64,000 nucleotides of DNA. It comes from Nitrososphaerota archaeon (GTDB lineage Archaea > Thermoproteota > Nitrososphaeria > Nitrososphaerales > Nitrosopumilaceae). Below, piece by piece: positions 43,087-52,768 of the stretch (position 1 is the first letter of the stretch; each line of letters opens with the position of its first letter). Made by a program: the position numbers and the translations under genes. Location of the stretch: positions 1-64,000 of the forward strand of contig JAJPKL010000014.1 of the NCBI GenBank assembly GCA_021323705.1. Reading direction: 5' to 3'. The notes below the pieces were generated by a model. The model was not told where the DNA came from. It saw only the letters and a list, made by a program, of their open reading frames with translations, and ran no database searches.

Positions 43087-44603
43087 CAATAGGGGTAGTA
43101 ATAGGCGAGTCCAAGCCAACTGAGGTAACGGCCCAGTCATCACGCCCTCTTTCTGTTGGAGAATATGTCATAATAGATTCGCAGGAGGGCAAGATTCTAG
43201 GTCTGGTTGAAAAGTCGGCAATATCAAGCGAGGCGCTCACAAATGTCAGAAACTTTGACGAAGCAATAGAGAGCAAGGAGGTTGCAGAAATTAATTCAAG
43301 AGATAAAAATTACAAGGTAAAGATTGGCATACTTGGGTTTTTGGACAAGCTGCAAAAGGGACATGTCATAATTCCAGCAGTGCCGCCACTCCCTGGTACA
43401 TCAATACTTGAGGCCACACAGAAAGACCTTGGGATGATATTTGGTCCTGCCGGAAACGAGTGGATCAGAATAGGCTCGCTGCTGAGAAACTCTAGCATAG
43501 AGGCCAAGACAAACATCAACAAAATAGTATCAAGACACTTGGCAATACTTGCAATGACAGGCATGGGAAAGAGCAACTTGGTATCTCTGATTGCAAAGCA
43601 TGTTGCTACACTGAACGGTACACTAGTTATTTTTGATTACCACAATGATTACGAGAACCTCGATGTTGCAAAGATGAACTACATGATGGCAAAGATAAAT
43701 CCAAGGCTCTTGCCTGCAGACAAGCTTGCCGAAGTAATCGAGCTTCGCGAAAATGCAGACAAGCAGCAACGAGTTTTAAGAGAATCGCTTACAGAGACAG
43801 TCAGGCAAACAAAAGACTTTTGGGCATCTTTGGAAGAAAATGTTGCCTCGTTTGGCCGCACAACAAAAGGGTATGCAGACAGCGCAAGCAGAGTGCTTGA
43901 TAAGATAGATGATGCAAAGCACAGGTTCTCAGACATACTTGACCCAGACTGTGGCGACCCGGTAGATCTCATAAAGGAAGGAAGAGTCAACGTGTTAAAC
44001 ATTGCAGAGCTAAGCGAGAGGCAGGCAAATGCAGGGCTATCATACTATTTACAGGAGCTGTTACAGCAAAGAAAAGAATCAGTCTGGGAGAGAAAAGGCA
44101 AGTCTGTCCACAAGCGAAACAACAAGTTTCTTGCCCCAATCTTTGTCATAATAGAAGAAGCGCATGTCTTTATTCCAAAAGGAGAACACACAGATACCAA
44201 ATACTGGGCATCCAAGGTTGCAAGAGAGGGGCGCAAGTTTGGAATAGGGCTCGGCGTGGTATCTCAAAGACCAAGGAACATAGACCCCAACGTTCTCAGC
44301 CAGATGGGCTCGCTTGCAATAATGAAGATAGTCCAAGACGACGACCAGCAACAGGTAGCCTCTGCTGCCGAGTCGTTGAGCAAGGACCTCCTCTCACAGC
44401 TTTCGTCGTTGAACATTGGCGATGCTGTCTTTATCGGACAATGGGTAAACCTTCCTTCCATAGTGCACATAGATGAGGTGAAGAGCAAGCGTTCTGGCTC
44501 AGACCTTGATGCAGTAGCAGAGTGGAACCAGACAGACAGGTTCAAAGAGATTGGAAAAGAGTCAACACAGGCAATGATCCAAAAAGACCTTCTGCTTGAT
44601 TGA
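43083..44603 (+). CDS. herA: HerA DNA-translocating ATPase
   Basis: The 506-residue hexameric ATPase has an N-terminal beta-barrel HAS domain (about 1-95), Walker A in LAMTGMGKSNLV (about residue 158), and Walker B in IFVIIEEAHVFIP (about 360). The later GLGVVSQRPRNIDPNVLSQMG segment is typical of the HerA/FtsK group. It drives NurA along DNA. The start is TTG overlapping the NurA stop, and mre11 follows one base after its TGA. Confidence 0.93.
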   Translation: MTIGVVIGESKPTEVTAQSSRPLSVGEYVIIDSQEGKILGLVEKSAISSEALTNVRNFDEAIESKEVAEINSRDKNYKVKIGILGFLDKLQKGHVIIPAVPPLPGTSILEATQKDLGMIFGPAGNEWIRIGSLLRNSSIEAKTNINKIVSRHLAILAMTGMGKSNLVSLIAKHVATLNGTLVIFDYHNDYENLDVAKMNYMMAKINPRLLPADKLAEVIELRENADKQQRVLRESLTETVRQTKDFWASLEENVASFGRTTKGYADSASRVLDKIDDAKHRFSDILDPDCGDPVDLIKEGRVNVLNIAELSERQANAGLSYYLQELLQQRKESVWERKGKSVHKRNNKFLAPIFVIIEEAHVFIPKGEHTDTKYWASKVAREGRKFGIGLGVVSQRPRNIDPNVLSQMGSLAIMKIVQDDDQQQVASAAESLSKDLLSQLSSLNIGDAVFIGQWVNLPSIVHIDEVKSKRSGSDLDAVAEWNQTDRFKEIGKESTQAMIQKDLLLD

Positions 44604-44604
44604 G

Positions 44605-45759
44605 ATGATCTTTTCACATATTTCAGATACACATCTTGGGTTTGTACAGTATCATTCAGAGGAACGCGAAGATGACGTCTACAATGCATTCAACCAAGCA
44701 ATTGAGACTTCGATAAAAGATCATGTAGATTTTGTGATATTTGCAGGAGACATATTTCACGTGCCAAACCCAAGCGGCAAGGCAATAGTTACACTTGCAA
44801 ACGCGCTAAAAAAACTGCGACAAAACAGCATCGACTCTTTTTTCATCTTGGGAGAGCACGACATTAGCAGAATACGCGCTACCCCCGTACCATTTGTGTA
44901 CCACAACCTAGATTTTTCAAAATACATTGGAGGTGGCAAGCCTTTGGTATACAAAGATGTCATGATTTTGGGTTTTGACAAGCGGAGAAAGAGCGAAGTT
45001 CACACCTTTGAAAATGATTTTGCAGTAGCTGATGCAGCTGCAAGGAACCATCAGGGCCACAAGATACTTGTACTGCATCAAGGAATCACAGAGATTAACA
45101 AGTTTGCAGGAGAGCTAAACTCTACCGACTTGCCAAAGAACTTTACATATTATGCAATGGGGCACCTCCACGAGCAAGAGCTGAAAAAGTTTCCCAATTT
45201 GGGAGGCCCGCTTGCATATCCTGGCTCCATAGAGAGGACTTCAAGTGAGACCATAAAAGACACCCAAAAGGGATTCTATGAGGTAGACATATCACGTCCA
45301 GAGGCCTTGCCTGCATGGATAAAACTTGATACAAGACCACAAATGTCTGTCAAGACGTCAATTGAGAGGCTTTCAGATGAGATAAACGAACTTGCAGGAA
45401 AGATAAAGGAATACAGCAGAAAACCAGTAGTTGAGATAAAGATTACGGGGGAGGCTTTGGATCCCAGCTTTGTCCAAGGGCAAATTGCAAGGCTGTCTGA
45501 CATTACGCTGCGGTGTTTTTGGAAACATATTTCGGCTGAACAGGCAAACGGTTCAGTCTTTCTTGAAAGGCCCATCAAGATAGAAGACGAGATGCACAAG
45601 ATAGCAAAAGACATTCTAGGTTCTGCAGAGCTGGCAAACTTTGCTATCGATGAGTTGCTGCCTCTTCTAGCAAAGGGAAGCGTTGAGGAGGCAAGTCATG
45701 CAATCAATGAAAACTATATTCAATTCAAGCGAGGGTTTGGAAATGTTACATTCAGTTGA
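44605..45759 (+). CDS. mre11: Mre11 nuclease
   Basis: The 384-residue phosphoesterase has motifs I-V: FSHISDTHLGF, FAGDIFHVPNPSG, LGEHDISR, LVLHQGI and MGHLHEQE. Motif III is GEHD rather than the usual GNHD, so Glu replaces a metal-binding Asn. The C-terminal helices bind Rad50. The start MIFSHISDTHLGF follows the HerA stop by one base, and the end overlaps Rad50 by 17 bp. Confidence 0.93.
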   Translation: MIFSHISDTHLGFVQYHSEEREDDVYNAFNQAIETSIKDHVDFVIFAGDIFHVPNPSGKAIVTLANALKKLRQNSIDSFFILGEHDISRIRATPVPFVYHNLDFSKYIGGGKPLVYKDVMILGFDKRRKSEVHTFENDFAVADAAARNHQGHKILVLHQGITEINKFAGELNSTDLPKNFTYYAMGHLHEQELKKFPNLGGPLAYPGSIERTSSETIKDTQKGFYEVDISRPEALPAWIKLDTRPQMSVKTSIERLSDEINELAGKIKEYSRKPVVEIKITGEALDPSFVQGQIARLSDITLRCFWKHISAEQANGSVFLERPIKIEDEMHKIAKDILGSAELANFAIDELLPLLAKGSVEEASHAINENYIQFKRGFGNVTFS

Positions 45760-47821
45760 GATTGAAAATTTTCTATCACATGGGCACACTAAGCTTGACT
45801 TTGGCAGCGGCGTGACAGTCTTTGTAGGACCAAACGGGGCTGGAAAATCAAGTGTAATTGACGCAATAACATTTGCTTTGTTTGGCGAACACATAAGAAA
45901 GTCGACAAAGGGCTTGCTGCGCAGAGGGACAAGTCAGGCATATTCCAAAGTAGAGTTTTCCATAGGAAATAGAAAGTTTGAAGCGATTCGCAAGATAGAT
46001 TCCAAGGGAACAGTCTCGGCCCAGTTGCATGAGAAAAAGAAAAATGAACTAATACCGCTTGCAGCAGGCGAGAGGAAACAATTTGGCGAGTCCATGACTC
46101 AGACCATAGAGACATTGATAGGCCTTGATTTTGAGAAACTCAAAGTGGCATCAATTGTACAGCAGGGAGAGCTGCAGACAATCATCGAAGCAGATCCAAA
46201 GAAATTCAAAGAACTTGTAAATGCGATAATTGGTATCGACAAGCTTGACATTGCATATGAGCACATGAGAAAAACTATCGACGTGTTTAGGACAACAATT
46301 AGGGCAAGACTGGATTACGACGATACAAGCATCGAGTCGCTTCAAAACAAGCTAGATTCCCTCTCAAAAGAGATAACCTCCTTGGAGCCGCAAAAAAAGA
46401 ATCTTGAAGAAGAAAAAAGTAGAAAAGAACAAGAATTTGCCACGCTTCAAAATGAGATAGAAAGCGAGACCCCAAAGGAACTCAAAATAAAAGAGATAGA
46501 GAAGAGAAAAGAAGAACTTGCAAGATATCTTAAAAATGCCGTAGCCTCAATTAAAACTCAGATAGCTGAAAAAGAGAGAAAACTTGTAGAATGCTCAAGC
46601 GGTCTATCAGTGCTATCCATCAAGGCTCAGGTAGAGTCCGACAGCAAACACCTTCAGCAAGAGATAGAGCGCATACGAAAGGAGTCAAAGGAGGCAAGTG
46701 AAAAGATAGCCAAGATAAAGGGGCAGCAAGAGATTGCAGACAAGCTGCACCTAGTTGATGGGAGGTGTCCAGTGTGCGATTCCAAAGTAGACCGCGTCAA
46801 CCCCTTGTTTGAGCAAGAACATCTTCGTAAAGAACAGGACATGCTGACTAGAAAAAGAGAGGTCCTGTCAAAAGAGGAAGCTGTAACTGAGAGTAGGAAG
46901 AAAGAGATTGACTCAAAGATGCATCAAATATCAAAGGCAGAAGGGATGCTTTCTTCAAACAACATCAAAAACCAAGAAGACTTGGAAAGGCTAAAAGAAG
47001 AGATCTCAAGTTTGCAGACCAGCATAAGGCAAGTTCCAGTGGAGGTCAGCACTAGTGGAAACATGACCCAGTTTGCAATAGATGAAAATTCGACAAACGC
47101 AATTAGAGCAATTTCCTCACTAATAGAAGAAACAAGAGGTTTCGATGTGACAAAGTTTCGTGAACTCAAATCAAGACTAGATCAGCAAAGGATACTCATA
47201 AGCAAGCTAGACCAGGAACTTGGGGCCACAATCAAAAGCTTGCAAATGCACAAGGAGGAATCTCAAAAAATATCTTCAGTGTTATATGAGCTGCAACATG
47301 TGAGGCAGTACATAACAAGCCTTGAAACCATACGCAGTCAGATTTACAACAGGGATGGACCTGTAGCCACGAGCCTACGTTCATGGGCACTTGGTACTAT
47401 ATCTCAGAAGGCTTCAGAATACCTCAATACATTCAACGTAAAGGTCCAGAGAATAATTCTTGAAGACAAGGCAAGAGATATCGGCATAATGTGCTATGCA
47501 GGAAATTCCATGCTAGATTTAGAGTCGTTGAGCGGTGGAGAGAAGGTAAGCGTAGCTCTTGCACTGCGCCTTGGAATGGCACATCTCATGGGTTCGTCTC
47601 ATCTGAATTTTATCATACTTGATGAACCCACTACACATCTTGACCACGAACGAAGAAAATCTCTTGTAAATGTGCTCTCACAAGCTTTTGAATCAAACGT
47701 CGATGCAATATCTCAGTTTATCATAATAACCCACGATTCAGAAATATTTGAGAACTCTAACATAGATGCGATATACGACTTTAGGTCTACGCCAGAAGGA
47801 ACTCAGGTTATCCCAATCTAG
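45743..47821 (+). CDS. rad50: Rad50 ATPase
   Basis: I start at MLHSVEIENFLSHGH, the family N-terminus. The ~692-residue protein has Walker A GPNGAGKSS at about residue 30, two coiled-coil arms, the zinc hook GRCPVCDSKV at about 342, the ABC signature LSGGEKVSVALALR near 595 and Walker B/D-loop IILDEPTTHLDHE near 624. The arms are shorter than in well-known archaeal Rad50 proteins of roughly 850-1000 residues. It works with Mre11, HerA and NurA. Its stop overlaps that of the HEAT-repeat gene by 4 bp (CTAG). Confidence 0.94.
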   Translation: MLHSVEIENFLSHGHTKLDFGSGVTVFVGPNGAGKSSVIDAITFALFGEHIRKSTKGLLRRGTSQAYSKVEFSIGNRKFEAIRKIDSKGTVSAQLHEKKKNELIPLAAGERKQFGESMTQTIETLIGLDFEKLKVASIVQQGELQTIIEADPKKFKELVNAIIGIDKLDIAYEHMRKTIDVFRTTIRARLDYDDTSIESLQNKLDSLSKEITSLEPQKKNLEEEKSRKEQEFATLQNEIESETPKELKIKEIEKRKEELARYLKNAVASIKTQIAEKERKLVECSSGLSVLSIKAQVESDSKHLQQEIERIRKESKEASEKIAKIKGQQEIADKLHLVDGRCPVCDSKVDRVNPLFEQEHLRKEQDMLTRKREVLSKEEAVTESRKKEIDSKMHQISKAEGMLSSNNIKNQEDLERLKEEISSLQTSIRQVPVEVSTSGNMTQFAIDENSTNAIRAISSLIEETRGFDVTKFRELKSRLDQQRILISKLDQELGATIKSLQMHKEESQKISSVLYELQHVRQYITSLETIRSQIYNRDGPVATSLRSWALGTISQKASEYLNTFNVKVQRIILEDKARDIGIMCYAGNSMLDLESLSGGEKVSVALALRLGMAHLMGSSHLNFIILDEPTTHLDHERRKSLVNVLSQAFESNVDAISQFIIITHDSEIFENSNIDAIYDFRSTPEGTQVIPI

Positions 47822-48306
47822 CCGCCAGTCAACTTGGCAAATTTTTCGTTCTTGCAAAGACTTTCCATGAATTTTAGATTCGATAGAGCCACGACTGCAG
47901 AATCTCTTACTTGCTCACTAGAGTCCAAGAGCGCTTTTTGAAGTGTCTCCCTTGCTTCCTGTGAACCGATCACACCAAGAGCCACTGCGGCCTCGTGTCG
48001 CACAAAGAGGCTTGGATCATTTCTAGTAGCATCCTCTAGCGGTTTTATTCCGCTTCTAAGACACATCTGACCAAGCGAGAAGGCCGCCTCGTGTCGCACA
48101 AGTTCATTTGGATCATTTTTTAGTACACCTGACACGTGCGGAACAACATCCTCTCCTCCCATGTCGACTAGGATGCAGACTGCTCTGCATCGTATCACAA
48201 AATCTTCGCTGTTAAGAAGATTGACAAAATATTCCTTGTCCTTTTTCTCGTATCTCTCCTCCATCTCAGACAGGAGTTCAAGACGAGCGTCAGGAATGAG
48301 TTCCAT
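47818..48306 (-). CDS. HEAT-repeat protein
   Basis: The ~162-residue protein (start at MELIPDARLELL) is made of four to five HEAT/PBS-lyase-like repeats, e.g. LVRHEAAFSLGQM, LFVRHEAAVALGVIGS and VRDSAVVALSNL. Such proteins are protein-binding scaffolds. No catalytic residue is evident. It faces the Rad50 gene and stands alone on the minus strand. Confidence 0.82.
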   Translation of the reverse strand: MELIPDARLELLSEMEERYEKKDKEYFVNLLNSEDFVIRCRAVCILVDMGGEDVVPHVSGVLKNDPNELVRHEAAFSLGQMCLRSGIKPLEDATRNDPSLFVRHEAAVALGVIGSQEARETLQKALLDSSEQVRDSAVVALSNLKFMESLCKNEKFAKLTGG

Positions 48307-48346
48307 GCACACAATTTTATAATCGCATATTTATTTCAACTACTAA

Positions 48347-48805
48347 ATGAGCAGATTGCGATACTGGAAATTAACAATCGAGGATCTAAAAAAAGCGCAG
48401 TATGATCCAAAGAAGGTTCTGATATGGGAGATCAAGTGTACCAAAGATGACAAGGGTACACACTTTGGAGTGTTCTGCTACAGAAACGGTACCCCTTGGG
48501 ACTACACTTCAGTTCAGGGGATTGTCTTTTACCACAACATGATATCAAATGAGGAAGTGAAAAACATTACAAAGTTTCTAAAGGACAAGTTCGGCGGCGA
48601 GCCTGCAGAAAAGGGAAGCAGGATATTTTTGAAAGGCTCTCGGGAGATATATCAGCCAAAAGAGATAGCAGACTTGGCAGTAGAACTCGGAGATACGTTT
48701 GAGGCAAGCACAGAGCTAACAGTAGAGCTTGAAAACTTTACTTCTGCAGAGCAGGAGCAGAGCAACCTGCCCTCAAGCAAGATTCTGCCAATACCTGGCA
48801 AGTAG
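48347..48805 (+). CDS. Hypothetical protein, family not recognised
   Basis: This 152-residue soluble protein begins MSRLRYWKLTIEDLKKAQYDPKKVLIWEIKC and has a GVFCYRNGTPWDYTSVQGIVFYHN core, suggesting a compact alpha/beta domain, then an acidic, low-complexity tail. It is divergent from the HEAT-repeat gene, 40 bp apart. Confidence 0.55.
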   Translation: MSRLRYWKLTIEDLKKAQYDPKKVLIWEIKCTKDDKGTHFGVFCYRNGTPWDYTSVQGIVFYHNMISNEEVKNITKFLKDKFGGEPAEKGSRIFLKGSREIYQPKEIADLAVELGDTFEASTELTVELENFTSAEQEQSNLPSSKILPIPGK

Positions 48806-48953
48806 GCCAATTTTAGATATACTTGCTTTCTCGCAAAAACGATTGGAATCTTCCGTTATCTTTATAGAACAGCATGAAAAGGCTGTAAACTCTTCGAATG
48901 CGTCCTAAAGATACCATTAATTATGGATTTGACGAATTCAAAGATCTCTGGAT

Positions 48954-49745
48954 ATGTCAATGACGATCATGGATCATCTTGAGGAATTAAGAAAGCGAGT
49001 ATTCAGAATGGTAATTGCAATAGGTATTGTCACTTTCTTCATCTTAGGGTTTCATCTCACACCATTTGTTTACAACAGAATCCATTTCTACTATCCTACC
49101 TTTAGTCCGTTTGATAACATAGCAGCGCAAGCTACCTTATCCATGAAGCATCATCTGCTTCCACCTGAAGTTCAGCTGATCCAAACGGCTCCCGGTCAGG
49201 CATTTTTTGCCCAGTTCTATATTGCGGTGTTGCTCGGAGTTGCAGTGGCAATGCCTGTAATAGTAAGAGAGTTTATGGCATTTCTTACACCTGCTCTTGC
49301 CAAAAATGAGATTCAGATAATAAAATCAATCACCATTCCAGCAGTTGCTCTTTTTGTTGCAGGTTGCATCTTCTCATATACAGTTGTCACCCCATACACC
49401 CTTGCATTCCTCTACAAGTATGGCGAATCTGCAGGCCTTCTAACATTTCTCAATGTTGTAGACTTTATCACGTTCATACTGCAATTCATGCTGGCCTTTG
49501 GAATATCATTCCAGCTGCCTCTCATAATGTATGCAGTCACTGCATCAGGAATGGTTGACGAAAAGTTTTGGCGACGCAACATAAAGTGGGCAGTCATTGC
49601 AATAGTCATACTAGGAGCTGCAATAACTCCTGATGGAAGCGGAATTACAATGTGGTTTGTGGCAGGGCCTCTCATAGGACTCTACCTCATAGGCATGTTT
49701 CTTGCAGAGAGGCGCGCACCACCGATTGATACACTTAAATCTTGA
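48954..49745 (+). CDS. tatC: Twin-arginine translocase subunit TatC
   Basis: The 263-residue protein has six membrane helices and the TatC landmarks MDHLEELRKRVFRM at the N-terminus (the LEELR recognition site for the signal peptide), FLTPALAKNE and FGISFQLPLIM. It exports folded proteins, including cofactor-bound ones such as cupredoxins. A tatA gene follows 21 bp later, giving a minimal TatAC pair. Confidence 0.93.
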   Translation: MSMTIMDHLEELRKRVFRMVIAIGIVTFFILGFHLTPFVYNRIHFYYPTFSPFDNIAAQATLSMKHHLLPPEVQLIQTAPGQAFFAQFYIAVLLGVAVAMPVIVREFMAFLTPALAKNEIQIIKSITIPAVALFVAGCIFSYTVVTPYTLAFLYKYGESAGLLTFLNVVDFITFILQFMLAFGISFQLPLIMYAVTASGMVDEKFWRRNIKWAVIAIVILGAAITPDGSGITMWFVAGPLIGLYLIGMFLAERRAPPIDTLKS

Positions 49746-49766
49746 TCTGCCGAATTAATAACACTC

Positions 49767-49943
49767 ATGGCGTACGAGAATGTAATAATTGCCGTAGTAA
49801 TTATCGGGGTACTGATTTTTGGAGCAAAGAAGATTCCCGAGCTTGCTCGAACATTTGGCAAGGCCAAGGGCGAATACGAGAAAGGTAGAATCGAGGCCGA
49901 AAAAGAGCTAAAAGAGTTCAAAGACAAAGAAGAGCTCAAGTAA
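49767..49943 (+). CDS. tatA: Twin-arginine translocase subunit TatA
   Basis: The 58-residue protein has one short membrane helix (ENVIIAVVIIGVLIFGA), the FG hinge, the amphipathic KKIPELARTFGKAKGEYEKG and a charged tail, as in TatA. It forms the pore-like part of the Tat system and is cotranscribed with tatC. Confidence 0.93.
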   Translation: MAYENVIIAVVIIGVLIFGAKKIPELARTFGKAKGEYEKGRIEAEKELKEFKDKEELK

Positions 49944-49979
49944 AGAACGCTTTTTTACCCATTCAAAAATAGATTCCGC

Positions 49980-51071
49980 ATGATCAAAAGATCAGAAATT
50001 CAAAAAATAGTAAGAGGATACTCTGATCTATCAATCGGTACGCTTGGCAGCCATTCCGCTCTTGAGATAATGGATGGTGCAAAGGATGAAAATTTTAGAA
50101 CCTCGGTAATCTGCCAGAAAGGCAGAGAGATTCCCTACAAAAGATTCTCTCGAATTGCAGATGAAATAATCATCGTAAATAAATTCAAGGATATGCTGTC
50201 TCCCAAGATCCAATCAAAACTTAGGGCAGAGAACACTATCGTGGTTCCCCACAGAGCCCTTACTGCATATCTTGGATATGACGCAGTGGAGAACAAGTTC
50301 AAGGTTCCTCTGTTTGGAAATCGTACACTTTTTCAGGCCGAGGAGCGCTCACACAAGAAAAACCAGTACTATTTACTTAAAAAGGCCAAGATTAGACTTC
50401 CAAGAATATTCAAGGACCCAAAAGAGATAGACAGACCTGTCATAGTCAAGGTGCAAGAAAAGTCACGCAAATTAGAACGTGCGTTTTTCATTGCAACATC
50501 TTATGCAGACTATAAAGACAAGACAGAACAAAAGATAAGGCAGGGCCTCATCTCTCGAGAGGCTCTAAAGATTGCAAGTATTGAAGAGTTTGTTGTCGGC
50601 ACTTATTTTAATTTCAATTATTTTCATACACCAATATCAGACGAGGTAGACTTTCTTGGAATCGAACGGAGACTGCAGACAAATGTACATGACTTTGTTT
50701 CGCTTCCTGCAAAGCAACAGCTAGAGACAAACATAGAACTTCAAAACATAGAAGTTGGCCATACCCCTGCCAGTATAAGAGAGTCTTTGCTTGAAAAAGT
50801 CATAGAGGCAGGTGACAAGTTTGTCGCAGCAGTCAAAAGAGAATATCCACCGGGCATCATAGGCCCATTCTCTCTTCAAAGTGTAATTACAAGAGACCTT
50901 GAGATTCTAGTGTACGACGTATCTCTCAGAGTGCCAGGCAATCCAATTCTTGCCACCACCAGTCCCTATACAAAGTACAAGTACGGAACAACTTTTGGAG
51001 TAGGCAGGAGGATTGCAATGGAATTACGAAAAGCACAGCAGGAAGGAAAACTGGAACAGATAGTGACCTAG
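49980..51071 (+). CDS. purP: PurP, FAICAR synthetase of archaeal purine synthesis
   Basis: The 363-residue ATP-grasp enzyme makes FAICAR from AICAR and formate with ATP, the archaeal substitute for the PurH transformylase. Signatures are LGSHSALEIMDGAKDE at the N-terminus, RPVIVKVQEKS, FVVGTYFNFNYFHTPISDEVDFLGIERR, and near the end YPPGIIGPFSLQSVITRDLE. Its stop overlaps the DUF151 stop by 4 bp (CTAG). Confidence 0.93.
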   Translation: MIKRSEIQKIVRGYSDLSIGTLGSHSALEIMDGAKDENFRTSVICQKGREIPYKRFSRIADEIIIVNKFKDMLSPKIQSKLRAENTIVVPHRALTAYLGYDAVENKFKVPLFGNRTLFQAEERSHKKNQYYLLKKAKIRLPRIFKDPKEIDRPVIVKVQEKSRKLERAFFIATSYADYKDKTEQKIRQGLISREALKIASIEEFVVGTYFNFNYFHTPISDEVDFLGIERRLQTNVHDFVSLPAKQQLETNIELQNIEVGHTPASIRESLLEKVIEAGDKFVAAVKREYPPGIIGPFSLQSVITRDLEILVYDVSLRVPGNPILATTSPYTKYKYGTTFGVGRRIAMELRKAQQEGKLEQIVT

Positions 51072-51493
51072 GCTTCCATTTTTTCTTTTAGGAGATTTTT
51101 TCTAACAAGGATTGGCACATTGTAAAAAGTTGCAAGAGCTATTGCATCTGACGCTCGATAGTTTCTCATGACAACGTCGTGTTTTCCGGTAAAGTAGAGA
51201 TTGGCCCGCAGTACGCTTCCGCTTTCATACACCTTTATTCTGACAAGCACAAGCTCGTTTATCTCAGAGAGTTCCTCAATCATGTTGTATATGGTAGGAA
51301 TCGCACCTCTTTCTCCTTCAATAAAGTTTGAGATATGTCTTGCAACCTCACCTGAAAAGGCGCGCATGTGAAATTCCTTATCATCGTCAGATTTCAGAAC
51401 TACCAACCCTTCTACTCCATATGGATCTACAAAGCCCACATGTGTTATCTTTGTTGTTACATAATCAGAGTCTTGAGGTTCGTCTATCTTCAT
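51068..51493 (-). CDS. DUF151 (bifunctional nuclease-like) family protein
   Basis: The 141-residue protein has the DUF151 pattern: ITHVGFVDPYGVEGLVVLKSDDDKEFHMRAFSGEVARHI, then TIYNMIEELSE and YRASDAIALATFYNVPILV. Plant and bacterial relatives have reported nuclease activity; this is not assured here. It stands alone on the minus strand. Confidence 0.88.
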   Translation of the reverse strand: MKIDEPQDSDYVTTKITHVGFVDPYGVEGLVVLKSDDDKEFHMRAFSGEVARHISNFIEGERGAIPTIYNMIEELSEINELVLVRIKVYESGSVLRANLYFTGKHDVVMRNYRASDAIALATFYNVPILVRKNLLKEKMEA

Positions 51494-51599
51494 GATACAA
51501 CTTTCTATTGCCCATCATCGGATAAATACTTTGTAAGAACGATCTGCTTTTGAGAAAGACAGATAGGATTTAATGTCACCGTGTGCCGTTTTTTGCTAG

Positions 51600-52442
51600 T
51601 TGGAAAAACAGAGTATAGTTCACCGTTCACACAAAGCACTAGTAATTGTCGGATTTTTGGCCATCGCCGTATCCTTTCTTGCTTATGCAAGAAACAACGA
51701 GATCACAGTAACCCCTGCTGCAATGCCTGCCCTGCAACACATGGCAATTGCCACATATGTTATACTGTTCATCTCGTTTGGAGCCATAGGGTGGGGTTTG
51801 TACAAGTTTTACAAAGCAAAGGTAGAGCTTCCCGACTCTTCAATTTCATCTATAATTTCTAATGCGCTAAATAACAAGAGAGCAAAACGAATCCTTGTCA
51901 TAAGTGCCATAGGGTATGGCATATTCTTTGGTTTGACCTCAGGTGTAATTTTGTACAAGCCAGACATCAATGCAACAGATTATGGATTTCCAACCCCACC
52001 GCACATTGAACTCTCTCCATGCTGTGATCTTCCAGGATACATGCCAATGATATTTGCGTTTTTCACAGAGCATGTAGGGCTACAAATTGTACCGCTAAAC
52101 CTAGTTCTTCTTGTGGCAATATCATTTCTTGTCGGCCTAAACTTTTCTCTCGCAGCAACTACATTTACAGCAGCAAAGAGTGCAGGCAGGTTTGGCACGT
52201 TTGGCGCAGTAACAGGGCTCTTCGTAGGATGCCCAACATGTGCAGGAACTGCGTTTACAATGCTTTTTGGTCTTGGAGCCAGCGCAACAGGAGTAACATT
52301 GTTTTTGACAAGCTATGAAGCACAGCTGCAAACAATATTCATAGCCATATCCATTCCGATTCTACTTGTCACTCCATACATCATGGCAAGAAAAATAAGA
52401 GAGGCGCAAAACGGAAGCTGTGCACTAGAGCCTAAACAGTAA
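51600..52442 (+). CDS. Polytopic membrane protein with conserved Cys pairs
   Basis: The 280-residue protein (TTG start) has about six membrane helices. Two Cys features stand out: SPCCDLPGY in a loop and GCPTCAGTAFTMLFG at the start of a helix, a CxxC set in glycine. That pattern is reminiscent of redox-active membrane proteins such as the CcdA/DsbD group, but the overall sequence is not one I recognise. It may work in thiol or metal handling; this is inference. It overlaps the opposing gene by 11 bp at its end. Confidence 0.65.
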   Translation: MEKQSIVHRSHKALVIVGFLAIAVSFLAYARNNEITVTPAAMPALQHMAIATYVILFISFGAIGWGLYKFYKAKVELPDSSISSIISNALNNKRAKRILVISAIGYGIFFGLTSGVILYKPDINATDYGFPTPPHIELSPCCDLPGYMPMIFAFFTEHVGLQIVPLNLVLLVAISFLVGLNFSLAATTFTAAKSAGRFGTFGAVTGLFVGCPTCAGTAFTMLFGLGASATGVTLFLTSYEAQLQTIFIAISIPILLVTPYIMARKIREAQNGSCALEPKQ

Positions 52443-52695
52443 ATTTTGTTACTTGCGGAGTTTTCCAGTCCCCAATGTTGTAGCCCTTCTGCCTTAGATA
52501 TTTTAGAGTAAGTTTGTAGACAAGCTCATCGTGATCAGAGGTTTGTAAAATCGCACTCCACGATACAACGCCTGACTGTTCTATTTTCTTTGCAAGCTCA
52601 GAAGAGTTTGTTTCTGCAATTTTCCTGCACTCATCAAATGTTTTACCGTTTTTGTAGGCCCGAGTTCTGGCATCGCAGGCGTCCATGAATACCAC
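52432..52695 (-). CDS. Small hypothetical protein
   Basis: The 87-residue soluble protein is mainly helical (KTFDECRKIAETNSSELAKKIEQ; DELVYKLTLKYLRQKGYNIG). The family is not recognised. A start three codons in (MDACDARTR) is also possible. Confidence 0.5.
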   Translation of the reverse strand: MVFMDACDARTRAYKNGKTFDECRKIAETNSSELAKKIEQSGVVSWSAILQTSDHDELVYKLTLKYLRQKGYNIGDWKTPQVTKFTV

Positions 52696-52768
52696 ATTGC
52701 CAAGCCCAAATAAAAAGATGAACTAACGTGAAGAGTTTTTTAAGCCAAATTTGATAACAGTATGGTAA

